In this document: positions 7,482-16,500 of the stretch, piece after piece
Layout: each line of letters opens with the position of its first letter
How positions within the stretch are numbered: position 1 is the first letter of the stretch
Assembly (NCBI GenBank): GCA_022795855.1
Contig: JAAWHL010000017.1
Coordinates: forward strand, 1-40,025
Length of the DNA stretch: 40,025 nucleotides
DNA from: Lawsonibacter sp.
Lineage (GTDB): Bacteria; Bacillota; Clostridia; Oscillospirales; Oscillospiraceae
Direction of reading: 5' to 3'
Notes under the pieces: generated by a model
Database searches by the model: none
Told to the model about the DNA's origin: nothing
What the model saw: the letters and a program-made list of their open reading frames with translations, nothing else
Position numbers and translations under genes: made by a program

Positions 7482-8704
7482 AGCATATTTCCCCCCTTCT
7501 CATGGAATCCCTCTTCCACCCGGCAGGGCAGTTCCCCGTCGGACAGCCGGAGGGCAAAGAGTTCCCCCGGGGCGGCGTCCCGGACGGAGGCGATGACCCG
7601 GCCGTCCTCCTTCCGGGCGATGGCGTAGCCCCGGCCCAGCACCTTCAGTGGGCTTAGGGCGTCCAGGGAGGCGGCCAGGCGGGTCCGCCGCTGCTTCTGG
7701 GCGTTCAGCGTCTGGGAGAGCCCCTGGGCCATGCGCTGGCCCAGGAAATCCAGCTGTAAGCGCTTATCCCGGAAGAAGCTCTCCGGCTGGGACAGGGGGC
7801 GGCTGTTTTTCAGCCGCGCCAGCTCCCGGCGGCGCTGAGTCAGGGTACGGCGCAGGCCCTGACTCATGCGGATCTCCGCGCCGGCCAGCCAGGCGCGCAG
7901 CTCGTTCTGGTCGGGCACCGCCAGCTCGGCGGCGTTGGAGGGGGTGGCCGCCCGCAGGTCGGCCGTGAAATCGGCGATGGTCACGTCCGGCTCGTGGCCT
8001 ACGGCGGAGACGACGGGAATCTCCGAGTCAAAGATGGCCCGGGCCACGCACTCCTCGTTGAAGGCCCACAGGTCCTCCATGGACCCGCCGCCCCGGCCGG
8101 CAATGATGAGATCCGCCGCGTTTTTCCAGTTGGCCCAGCGGATGGCGGCGGCGATTTCCTCCGCAGCCCCCTCCCCCTGGACCCGGACGGGTAAAATATA
8201 GACTCTGGCGGCCGGGAACCTCGCCCCCAGGATGCGCAGCATATCCCGCACCGCCGCCCCCGCCGGAGAGGTAACCAGGGCAATGCGTCCGGGATACCGG
8301 GGCAGGGGCTTTTTGCGGGCGGGGTCAAACAGGCCCTCCCGGTACAGCTTGTCCTTCAGCTGCTCAAAGGCCGCGTGGAGGTCCCCCGCCCCCTCCGGAA
8401 TCAGGCGGGTGCAGTACAGCTGGTACTGTCCGTCCCGGGGGAAGACCGTGACCCGGCCCGCCGCTGTGACCTGCATCCCGTTCTGGGGCCGGAAGCGCAG
8501 CGAGACCGCGTCTCCCCGGAACATGACGCACCGCAGGGCGCCTTCCTGGTCCTTCAGGGTAAAATAGTGATGTCCCGAGGGGTACATTTTGTAGTTGGAC
8601 AGCTCCCCCCGCACCAGCACGCCGGACAGCAGCCGGTCCCGTTCCATCCAGCTTTTGATATATCCGCTGACCTGGGAGGGGGTCAGCACGCCGGCCTCTC
8701 TCAT
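7478..8704 (-). CDS. xseA: exodeoxyribonuclease VII large subunit
   Basis: 408-residue catalytic subunit of exonuclease VII, cutting single-stranded DNA from both ends. An N-terminal OB fold (residues ~6-100, with LSNYKMYPSGHHYFTLKD) precedes the catalytic domain with ALVTSPAGAAVRD, AGRGGGSMEDLWAFNEE and SAVGHEPDVTIADFTADLRAATPS; the C-terminal part is coiled coil and ends with PLKVLGRGYAIA. The ATG at 8704 overlaps the upstream stop (ATGA), and the stop overlaps the lipoprotein start the same way. Length and motifs are standard. Confidence 0.96.
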   Translation of the reverse strand: MREAGVLTPSQVSGYIKSWMERDRLLSGVLVRGELSNYKMYPSGHHYFTLKDQEGALRCVMFRGDAVSLRFRPQNGMQVTAAGRVTVFPRDGQYQLYCTRLIPEGAGDLHAAFEQLKDKLYREGLFDPARKKPLPRYPGRIALVTSPAGAAVRDMLRILGARFPAARVYILPVRVQGEGAAEEIAAAIRWANWKNAADLIIAGRGGGSMEDLWAFNEECVARAIFDSEIPVVSAVGHEPDVTIADFTADLRAATPSNAAELAVPDQNELRAWLAGAEIRMSQGLRRTLTQRRRELARLKNSRPLSQPESFFRDKRLQLDFLGQRMAQGLSQTLNAQKQRRTRLAASLDALSPLKVLGRGYAIARKEDGRVIASVRDAAPGELFALRLSDGELPCRVEEGFHEKGGNML

Positions 8705-9633
8705 GGCGCATCCTCCAAAGCCCGGCGGGTCAGGACGGCCACACCCAAGGCGTTATCCGTGGAGTACTGGGGCGGTGCAAAGAGCGCGCCGCACAGGGCG
8801 GACAGCCCCTCCCGCAGGCGGGAGTTGGATGCTACCCCGCCCGAGCACAGCACCGGCAGGCCGGGGTACTCCTTCCGGGCGGCCTGGGTGGCCCTCAGCA
8901 CCGCGCCGAACACGGCGTCCTGGGCAAAGCGGGCAATATTGGCCGGCTTCTCCCCCGCCTCCGCCAGCTTTTTCACCTGATTTTCCATGCCGGACAGGGA
9001 AAAGGTCATCCCGTTCCGCTTCACCCGGGGCTCGTAAGAGGCATCCGCCTGACCGTACAGCCCGTCCAGAGCTTTTCCGGCCGGGAAAGGCAGGCCCAGC
9101 AGGACTCCGGTGCGGTCAATCAGCTGACCGGCGGACAGGTCGCTGGTGCCGCCGATCATTTCCGCCCTTATGGAGCTGCCCTCTGGCTCCACCCGCAGCA
9201 GCTCGGTGGTGCCGCCGGACAGGTGCCAGGCCAGGAAGGGGGCGTCCAGCAGGTCCGGCCGGCCGGCCGACCAAGCCGCCGCAGCCAGATGTCCCTGCTG
9301 GTGGGAGAACGCAAAAAAAGGGACCCCCAGGGCGTGGGCCAGGGCCTCCCCCTGGGAGGCCCCCGCCAGAAAACAGGGCATATACGAGCCCTCCACCGAC
9401 CGGGGCCGGGTGCTGGCCCCCACGGCCCGCAGGCCGGAGAGCAGGCCCAGCTCCTCCAGCCTGCCCAGCAGGCCGGGCAGGGCCTTCACGTGCTGGAACA
9501 AGGCCTCGCTCTGGCGCAGGCCCAGTTCTCCCGGGCGCACCTGGAGCAGGCGGCTCTCGTTGCGGCCGGTCCGGCCGTCGAAGACCGCGGCAGAGGTGGT
9601 GTAGTTGCTGGTATCCAGCGCTAACACGGGCAT
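8701..9633 (-). CDS. TsaD/Kae1-like M22 family protein
   Basis: 310 residues of the ASKHA/Kae1 fold. Residues 1-10 (MPVLALDTSN) are the typical nucleotide-binding start; HQQGH (about residue 113) is the HxxxH iron-binding motif of TsaD; SGGTTELL and CSGGVASN are the other phosphate-binding loops; STDNALG holds the C-terminal Asp. It is shorter than canonical TsaD (~340) and the segments between motifs differ, so I call it a paralogue rather than the t6A enzyme itself. M22 paralogues beside nusB/xseA recur in Clostridia and are usually annotated O-sialoglycoprotein endopeptidase. Whether it makes t6A cannot be told from this window; a second tsaD elsewhere would settle it. Confidence 0.8.
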   Translation of the reverse strand: MPVLALDTSNYTTSAAVFDGRTGRNESRLLQVRPGELGLRQSEALFQHVKALPGLLGRLEELGLLSGLRAVGASTRPRSVEGSYMPCFLAGASQGEALAHALGVPFFAFSHQQGHLAAAAWSAGRPDLLDAPFLAWHLSGGTTELLRVEPEGSSIRAEMIGGTSDLSAGQLIDRTGVLLGLPFPAGKALDGLYGQADASYEPRVKRNGMTFSLSGMENQVKKLAEAGEKPANIARFAQDAVFGAVLRATQAARKEYPGLPVLCSGGVASNSRLREGLSALCGALFAPPQYSTDNALGVAVLTRRALEDAP

Positions 9634-9635
9634 GG

Positions 9636-10127
9636 CTATCCCTCCGCCTCCTCCGCCGGCTTTTCCGGCCTGGGGGGCGTGTCCTGGAACTCGGCGCGGA
9701 CGAAGGAACCCAGAATACCGTTAAGAAAGGAGACCACCTCCGGCGGCTCATAGCTTTTGGCGATTTCCACTGCGGAGTTGATGGCGGCGGCGTTGGGCAC
9801 GTCTGGCATGTAGAGCACCTCGTACATGGCCGTGCGCATAATGGCTGCGGCCATGCGGGGAATCCGCTCAAACTTCCAGCCCACCGCGTAGCGGCTGATA
9901 TAGTCGTCCAGCTCGGGCACGTGGGCGCAGGTCCCCCGAACCAAGGCGCGGATATATTGGGCCTGCTTCTCGTTGGGGAACCGGGCGTACAGGGAGTGCT
10001 CCTCCCCCAGCTGGGCAAAACGGCTCCGGGTCAGCTCCTCCTCCAGCAGCTCGTCCGCGCTCCGGCCGCCAAATCCCAGCTCAAACACCATATGCACCGC
10101 AATCTCCCGGGCATTGTCTCTCGTCAT
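9636..10127 (-). CDS. nusB: transcription antitermination factor NusB
   Basis: 163-residue all-helical NusB, which with NusE binds boxA of rRNA leaders. Diagnostic segments: MTRDNAREIAVHMVFE at the N-terminus and, later, MRTAMYEVLYMPDVPNAAAINSAVEIAK with GILGSFVRAE. The C-terminal ~15 residues are a Pro/Glu tail. It is the first gene of the long minus-strand operon: a TATAAT box lies ~60 bases upstream, and a two-base gap separates it from the TsaD-like gene. Confidence 0.94.
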   Translation of the reverse strand: MTRDNAREIAVHMVFELGFGGRSADELLEEELTRSRFAQLGEEHSLYARFPNEKQAQYIRALVRGTCAHVPELDDYISRYAVGWKFERIPRMAAAIMRTAMYEVLYMPDVPNAAAINSAVEIAKSYEPPEVVSFLNGILGSFVRAEFQDTPPRPEKPAEEAEG

Positions 10128-10187
10128 GTCTACTCCTCCAACCCTGTCTCAGCTCTGTTTTTCTCCGGTCATATTCAGTACTCCTCA

Positions 10188-10215
10188 TTATACAGGAATA
10201 TTCATCGAAAAGGAA
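10188..10215 (-). promoter_or_regulatory. likely promoter of the nusB operon
   Basis: Perfect TATAAT on the minus strand (10188-10193). The best -35 is TTCCTT at 16 bases spacing (10210-10215), which is weak and lies inside the sleB-side terminator stem. It is the only promoter-like site found ahead of the nine-to-ten-gene operon. Confidence 0.5.
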
Positions 10216-10257
10216 CCCCCGAATTCCATAAAAATGAGATTCGGGGGTTCCTTTTTT
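10210..10257. terminator. intrinsic terminator, probably bidirectional
   Basis: A 15-bp perfect stem (10210-10224 with 10239-10253) with a 14-base loop. On the minus strand, where it follows the SleB-type gene stop, it is trailed by TTTT; on the plus strand by six T. Confidence 0.85.
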
Positions 10258-10271
10258 GTTTTCAGCCGCGC

Positions 10272-11363
10272 TCAGCGGTAGAACTTGTGGGCGCCGATGA
10301 CGCCTACGCAGGTTTTGATGCGGGAGGCCCAGCTGTTGGCCAGGGAGTCGAAATACAGAGCGCCCCGGGTCTCCTCCACCACGCCGCCGTCCAGCACCAG
10401 CTTGGCGGCCAGCACGCTGCTCTCATTGGGCGTCCGCTCCGCCATTTTCCCCCCCTGATAGGAGGTGAACTGGTTGCGCTGGGCCAGAACATCCACAATG
10501 TTGTTCGGGAACAGCGGGCTTTCCACTCGGTTGAGCACCACGTTGCCCACGGCCATTTTGCCTTTCAGGGGTTGGTTGCCGCTCTCCACATAGATGATGC
10601 GGCTGAGCCAGAACAGGTCGTCCTGGTTGTAGTACTCGTCGCCCGGGACCAGCGCCCCGCTTCCCGACCAGACCGCGATGCCGCCGGTGGCGGCGTCCCA
10701 GCTCAGCCGGGCGTCAAAGGCCTCGGTCAGCACCTTCAGGGGGACAAACACGCGGTTCCCGCGCAGCTGCACGCCGTCCTGAATGTAGAGGAAGCGGCCG
10801 TTGGCCTCCGCGTAGAAGTCGCCCACGCGGGCGGTCAGCGCCAGAACGGGGGTGGTGACGCTGACAGTCTGGGCCGCGCTGTCCCAGTTAATCTGGGCCT
10901 CGGGGGCCAGCTGTCTGACCGTAGGGGCCAGCGCCACATAGGTCACGCCGTTGTCCAGCGTGCGCCCGGTCTCCAGCGAGGCGGGCCAGCCGTTGATTTG
11001 AAACAGCAGGTCCACGCTGGGTTCGGGCTCCTCCGGCAGAGGCTCCTCCTCCGGAAGGGGCTCCTCCGGCTCAGGGTCCTCCGGAAGCTGCTCTTCCGGC
11101 TCCTGGGGCGTTTCCTCCTGCCCGGGCTCCTCCTCCTGCGCACCCTCCCCCGGAGCAGGCTCTCCCTGGCCGGGATCCTCCTCCAAAGGCAGGTTCTCTT
11201 CTTCGCCGGCGGGGATTCCGGTCTCAAGCGCCTGCCCGCCCTGGGCGGAAGAGGCGCTCTCCTCCTCGAGCACAAGGGCGGCGGTGTCCGGTTCGGCCCC
11301 GGCGCCCATCAGGAGAAGCAAGGCAAATGCGCACAGCAGCGATGAGAAGAGCTTGCGTTTCAT
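10272..11363 (-). CDS. secreted SleB-type cell wall hydrolase with acidic linker
   Basis: 363 residues. A signal peptide (KRKLFSSLLCAFALLLLMGAG) leads into a ~90-residue Glu/Pro/Gly-rich acidic linker, then a copper-amine-oxidase-N-like substrate or scaffold domain (about 115-235, with NGVTYVALAPTVRQL and NRVFVPLKVLTEAF), then a C-terminal Hydrolase_2/SleB domain (LSRIIYVESGNQPLKG.. VGNVVLNRV..GAHKFY) with the presumed catalytic Glu in YVESG. Family members are lytic transglycosylases of spore cortex or cell wall. The ATG at 11363 follows AAGGAG by eight bases; a GTG nine bases upstream is less well placed. It is monocistronic, with a strong sigma-A promoter and its own terminator. A sporulation role is possible but not shown. 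Confidence 0.9.
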   Translation of the reverse strand: MKRKLFSSLLCAFALLLLMGAGAEPDTAALVLEEESASSAQGGQALETGIPAGEEENLPLEEDPGQGEPAPGEGAQEEEPGQEETPQEPEEQLPEDPEPEEPLPEEEPLPEEPEPSVDLLFQINGWPASLETGRTLDNGVTYVALAPTVRQLAPEAQINWDSAAQTVSVTTPVLALTARVGDFYAEANGRFLYIQDGVQLRGNRVFVPLKVLTEAFDARLSWDAATGGIAVWSGSGALVPGDEYYNQDDLFWLSRIIYVESGNQPLKGKMAVGNVVLNRVESPLFPNNIVDVLAQRNQFTSYQGGKMAERTPNESSVLAAKLVLDGGVVEETRGALYFDSLANSWASRIKTCVGVIGAHKFYR

Positions 11364-11440
11364 TGTCTTCACTCCTTTTGGAACAAAATTATGTCAATTC
11401 AGTGACACCAAAAGCAACTGTTTGTTACTTTTGTTACCAC

Positions 11441-11469
11441 ATTGTAACCAATTTGAGGAAGTGATTCAA
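11441..11469 (-). promoter_or_regulatory. sigma-A promoter of the SleB-type hydrolase
   Basis: TTGAAT (11464-11469), 17 bases, TACAAT (11441-11446) on the minus strand, ~77 bases before the ATG. A GTTAC/GTAAC inverted repeat overlaps the -10, followed by a further GTAAC, so a repressor could bind here; that is inference. Confidence 0.75.
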
Positions 11470-11693
11470 GGGCAATATTTACTAGAGTTCCCCGCTCAAT
11501 CTTGTGCACTTTTTCCTGTTTTAACAAGAATCAGGCGGTTTTCTCCGTGATTTTTCTATCTGCGACACGCTTCCCTCAATTTCCGCAGGGGAACGCCCTC
11601 CGGCCTGCCCCCCATTTAGGTTACATAACTCTGCCCCCGGGCCTCCGCCTCTCCCCTGAACAAACGGGGCCGTCCCGGCCGGACAGCCCCGCT

Positions 11694-11836
11694 GCCTGTT
11701 TAACATCTCTCAGCACACCGGCTGGCGGGCCTTTTGCCGCCATACTGCGTGAAATTTTCTTGGAAGCCGCCAAGGATTCCTGCGAATGGCGGCAAAATTC
11801 CCTGCCATCCGGCATACTTCGAGATATTAAACAGGC
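11694..11836. repeat. 143-bp imperfect palindromic element (MITE-like)
   Basis: Ends GCCTGTTTAACATCTC and GAGATATTAAACAGGC form terminal inverted repeats, and each ~50-base arm stays similar inward to TTTTGCCGCCAT. The element begins two bases after the gltD stop and occupies the middle of the 475-base space upstream of the SleB-type gene. Bases 11724-11746 are identical, inverted, to 34985-35007 in another palindrome. It has no coding capacity. It could act as a transcript-end hairpin for gltD or be a non-autonomous mobile element. Confidence 0.75.
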
Positions 11837-11838
11837 TC

Positions 11839-13317
11839 TTACAGATAGGAGTAGCCCATCAGATACCGGTCCACCGCCCGGGCCGCGCCCCGGCCTTCGG
11901 CAATGGCCCAGACCACCAGGGACTGTCCCCTTCTGGCGTCTCCGGCGGCGAAAACGCCGGGCACGCCCGAGGCGTACTCCGGGGCGCTCAGGTTGGAGCG
12001 CCCGTCCACCTCCACGCCGAAGGCCTGGGCCACATAGGGCTGCGGCCCAAGGAATCCGGCGGCAATCAGAAGCAGCTGGCAGGGCAGCTCCTCCTCCGTG
12101 CCGGCCTGCTCCGTCATGGCAACGCGGCCGGTCTTCTTGTCCCGCTTTGCCTCCAGCCGGACGGTCTTCACCGCCCGCAGCTCCCCGTTCTCGCCGGCCA
12201 GCAGCTCCTTCACCGTGGTCTGGTAGACCCGGGGGTCCCGCCCGAACAGGGCGGCGGCCTCCTCCTGGCCGTAGTCGGTTTTGCGCACCCGGGGCCACTG
12301 GGGCCAGCGGTTTCCGTCCTCCCGCTGCTCCGGCGGGCAGGGCATCATCTCCAGCTGGAGCACCGACCGGCACCCGTGGCGGACGGCGGTCCCCACACAG
12401 TCGTTGCCTGTGTCCCCGCCGCCCACAATGACGACGTCCTTCCCGGCGGCGCTGATATACTTCCCGTCCTTCAGCCCGGAGTCCAGCAGGCTCCGGGTGG
12501 CAGCAGACAGGAAATCCACCGCGAAGTGCACCCCGCCGGCCTCCCGGCCGGGGACGTTCAGATCCCGGGGCTGCCTGGCTCCGGTACACAGCACCACCGC
12601 GTCAAAGCTGTCCAGCAGCTCCTGAGCGCTCTTGTCCGCCCCCACGTTGACCCCGGTGACAAACTCCACCCCCTCGGCCGCCATCAGCTCCACCCGGCGC
12701 TGGACAAACCGCTTCTCCAGCTTCATGTTGGGAATGCCGTACATCAGCAGCCCGCCAATCCGGTCGTCCCGCTCGAAAACGGTGACGCTGTGCCCCCGGC
12801 GGTTCAGCTGGTCGGCCGCGGCCAGCCCAGCCGGGCCGGACCCCACCACCGCCACCCGCTTCCCGGTGCGCGCCCGGGGCGGCCGGGGCTGAATCAGCCC
12901 CCGGGCATAGCCCTCCTCCGCAATGCCCAGCTCGTTCTCCTTTACCGTCACCGGGTCGCCGTAGCGCCCGCAGGTGCAGGCCGCCTCGCACAGGGCGGGA
13001 CAGACCCGGCCCGTGAACTCCGGAAAATTGTTGGTCTTGCGCAGGCGCTCCAGGGCCTGGGGCAGACTGCCGGTATACAGCAGGTCGTTCCACTCGGGCA
13101 CCAGGTTGTGCAGCGGGCAGCCGGAGGTCATCCCTCCCAGCTCCGCCCCCGACTGGCAGAAGGGCACGCCGCACTCCATGCACCGGGCCGCCTGCCGGCG
13201 GCGGTCGGCCTCGCTGAGCCGGGGACGGAACTCCCGCCAGTGTTCAATCCGCTCCAGAGGCGCCTGGGCCGGGCTGCCCTGGCGCTGATATTCCAAAAAT
13301 CCTGTCGTTTTTCCCAT
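11839..13317 (-). CDS. gltD: glutamate synthase, small (NADPH) subunit
   Basis: 492 residues. The beta subunit oxidises NADPH and passes electrons to the large subunit for glutamate synthesis. The N-terminal Fe-S segment has [17 protein letters not shown] and [16 protein letters not shown] binding is [13 protein letters not shown], the NADPH site is [15 protein letters not shown], and the C-terminal FAD segment is [18 protein letters not shown]. The ATG at 13317 ([12 protein letters not shown]) is the family start, with AGGGGGA about 12 bases upstream; 28 further in-frame residues upstream are not homologous. It lies 268 bases after gltB, a gap holding a two-hairpin repeat, and probably shares the gltB transcript. 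Confidence 0.96.
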   Translation of the reverse strand: MGKTTGFLEYQRQGSPAQAPLERIEHWREFRPRLSEADRRRQAARCMECGVPFCQSGAELGGMTSGCPLHNLVPEWNDLLYTGSLPQALERLRKTNNFPEFTGRVCPALCEAACTCGRYGDPVTVKENELGIAEEGYARGLIQPRPPRARTGKRVAVVGSGPAGLAAADQLNRRGHSVTVFERDDRIGGLLMYGIPNMKLEKRFVQRRVELMAAEGVEFVTGVNVGADKSAQELLDSFDAVVLCTGARQPRDLNVPGREAGGVHFAVDFLSAATRSLLDSGLKDGKYISAAGKDVVIVGGGDTGNDCVGTAVRHGCRSVLQLEMMPCPPEQREDGNRWPQWPRVRKTDYGQEEAAALFGRDPRVYQTTVKELLAGENGELRAVKTVRLEAKRDKKTGRVAMTEQAGTEEELPCQLLLIAAGFLGPQPYVAQAFGVEVDGRSNLSAPEYASGVPGVFAAGDARRGQSLVVWAIAEGRGAARAVDRYLMGYSYL

Positions 13318-13504
13318 AATCCAGATATTCCCCCTATCACGATAAGCCGGGGACAAGCGGCGGGGCAGCATCCCAAGATGCGCGCCCTGCCGGCTTTCCA
13401 TGTCCGCAGCTTAGAACCAAAGCATTCCTCTGAAAACGCGCCTTGTCCGGCCGAAGAATTCCTCATCCAGACGCCATTTTCGGTTATGAATGCCGATTTT
13501 TATA

Positions 13505-13575
13505 TTTTCCAAAAAGCAAAACGAAGTTTTGCGCAAAAGTTCGTTTCGATTCCGTTTCTTCCAGGAAAGGGAATG
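13505..13575. repeat. two-hairpin intergenic repeat, copy 2 (inverted)
   Basis: Inverted relative to copies 1 and 3. Hairpin one pairs ATTCCGTTTC (13549-13558) with GAAAGGGAAT (one mismatch); hairpin two is GCAAAAC-GAA-GTTTTGC (13516-13532), a perfect 7-bp stem. Compared with copy 1 the second stem carries a compensatory G-C to A-T exchange. It lies just after the gltB stop. Confidence 0.78.
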
Positions 13576-13585
13576 CACAGCCCCC

Positions 13586-16500
13586 TCAATCCCTGGTGTT
13601 GGCATGAAACGCCTCAATCTCGGCCTGCTCGCGGCTCATGCCCTGGCTCTCGAACTCGGCGATGGTGCGCATCATCCGGTCGTAGTCCCGGGGCAGAATC
13701 TTTTTGAAGCAGGCGGCCTTCTCCTCCAGGTATTCCAAAATCTCTTTCGCCTTGGGGGAACCGGTGGCCGCGATATGCTCGGTGAGCATCTGCCGAATCT
13801 GGGCCACGTCCTGGCGGTCGGTCACCGGCTCCATGCTCACCAGGGCCTTGTTCAGCCGCAGGTACAGGTCCCGGTCCTCGTCCCAGACGTAGGCCACGCC
13901 GCCCGACATACCCGCCGCGAAGTTCTTCCCTGTGGGACCCAGCACCAGCACCTGTCCGCCGGTCATGTACTCGCAGCCGTGGTCGCCCACGCCCTCTACC
14001 ACGGCCCAGGCGCCGGAGTTGCGCACGGCAAAGCGCTCGCCGGCCATGCCGTTGATGAAGGCCTTGCCGCCTGTGGCGCCGTACAGGGCCACGTTGCCGG
14101 TGATGATGTTCTCCTCCGGCCTGTATTTGGCGCTTTTGGGGGGATGGACAATGATTTTCCCCCCCGACAGCCCCTTGCCCATATAGTCGTTGCAGTCCCC
14201 TTCCAGCTCCAACGTCAGCCCCTTGGGGATAAACGCGCCGAAGGACTGACCCGCGCCGCCGGTACATTTCACCGTGTAGGTGTCGTCAGGCAGGCTGCTG
14301 CCGTGAAGCCGGGTAATGTCGCTGCCCAGAATGGTCCCCAGGGTCCGGTCGGTGGAGGTGACGGGAACGGAGACCGTCTTGGGCTCTCCCTTCTCCAGGG
14401 CGGACTTCATCCGCCTGAGCAGCACCCTCATATCCACCGTCTTCTCCAGCTGGAAGTCATATACATCCGCAGGGTCAAAGTGCCGCTTTCCCTCCTCTCC
14501 CCGGCAGGGGTTGTCCAGAATGGCGGACAGGTCCACTGTGGCCGCCCGCTCGTTCACCGCTTGCTCCCGGACCTTCAGCAGGTCGGTGCGGCCCACCAGC
14601 TCGTTGACGGTGCGCACCCCCAGCCTCGCCATGTGCTCCCGCAGCTCCTGAGCCACAAAGCGCATAAAGTTCATCACATACTCCGGCTTTCCGGCAAAGC
14701 GCCTGCGCAGCTCGGGATTCTGGGTGGCGATGCCCGCCGGACAGGTTCCCAGATTGCACACCCGCATCATGCAGCAGCCCATGGCTACCAGCGCCGCGGT
14801 GGCGAATCCGAACTCCTCCGCCCCCAGCATACAGGCGATGGCCACGTCCCGGCCGCTCATCAGCTTTCCGTCGGTCTCCACAATGATTCGGGAGCGCAGA
14901 CCGTTCATAATCAGGGTCTGGTGGGTCTCGGCCACCCCCAGCTCCCAAGGGACGCCGGCGGAGTGGATGGAGTTGCGGGGCGCCGCCCCGGTCCCGCCGT
15001 CATAGCCGCAAATCAGCACCACCTGGGCCCCGGCCTTGGCCACGCCGGCGGCGATGGTGCCCACACCGGGCTCGGCGCACAGCTTGACCGAGATGCGGGC
15101 CTGCCGGTTGGCGTTCTTCAGGTCGTAAATCAGCTGGGCCAGATCCTCAATGGAGTAAATATCGTGATGCGGGGGCGGAGAAATCAGCGTGACCCCGGGG
15201 GTGGAGTGGCGGGTCTTTGCCACCTCGGGGGTGACCTTCTTGCCGGGCAGGTGCCCGCCCTCCCCGGGCTTGGCCCCCTGGGCCATCTTGATTTGCAGGT
15301 CCTGCGCAGACACCAGATACTCGCTGGTGACGCCGAACCGGCCGGAGGCCACCTGCTTGATGGCGGAGTTGGTGACGGTGCCGAAGCGCGCCGGGTCCTC
15401 CCCGCCCTCCCCGGAATTGGATTTGCCCCCCAGGGTGTTCATGGCTATGGCCATGCACTCGTGGGCCTCCCGGGAGATGGATCCGAAGGACATGGCCCCG
15501 GTCTTGAAGCGCCTGACGATGGATTCCACGCTCTCTACCTCATCAATGGGGATAGGCTCGTCCAGATACCGCATCTCCATCAGCCCCCGGAGGGTGTGGG
15601 GCTTGGTCTCGTCGTCCACCAGGGCGGTGTACTGCTTGAACAGCCGGTAGTCCCCCGTGCGGGTGGATTCCTGGAGCAGGTGGATAATCTGGGGGGTGTA
15701 CATGTGATCCTCCTGCCCGGCCCGGGCCTTGTGCTCCCCCAGGCTGTCCAGCGTGGGATCCCCGCCCAGCCCCAGGGGGTCGAAGGCCCGGGAGTGGTTG
15801 TTCTCCACCATCTGCCCGATTTCCTTCAGGCCCACGCCCCCCACCCGGCTGAGGGTGCCGGTGAAATACTCGTCCACCACCGCCTTGTCAATGCCCACCG
15901 CCTCGAAAATCTGGGCGGACTGGTAGGACTGGAGGGTGGAGATGCCCATTTTGGAGGCAATCTTCACAATGCCGCCCAGGACGGCGTCGTTGTAGTCCTT
16001 CACCGCGGTGTAATAGTCCTTGTCCAGCAGCCCCTGGTCGATGAGAGAACCGATGGTGTCATGGGCCAGATAGGGATTCACCGCCCGCGCGCCGTAGCCC
16101 AGCAGGGCCGCGAAGTGCTGCACATCCCGAGGCTCGGCGGACTCCAGCACAATGGACACGGCGGAGGATTTCTTGGTGCGGATTAGATAGCGCTCCACCG
16201 CCGACACCGCCAGCAGGGACGGAATGGCCACGTGGTTCTCGTCCACTCCCCGGTCGGAGAGGATCACAATGTTGGCTCCGGCCCGGCAGGCCCGGTCCAC
16301 TGTGACAAACAGGTGATCCAGCGCCCGCTTCAGGGGGGTGTTCTTATAGTGGAGGATGGACACCGTCTCCGCCCGGAACCCCTCCCTCTGCACGCTCTGT
16401 ATCTTCATCAGCTCCACGCTGGTCAGAATGGGCCTGTGGACCTGAAGCGCACGGCAGTTTTCCGCCTGTTCCTGAAGCAGGTTGCCGCCGCTGCCGATGT

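Noticed and set aside
10128-10209. Possible riboswitch or boxA leader before nusB
   Set aside because: Only ~60 bases between the -10 box and the ATG, with no conserved aptamer or antiterminator pairing visible.
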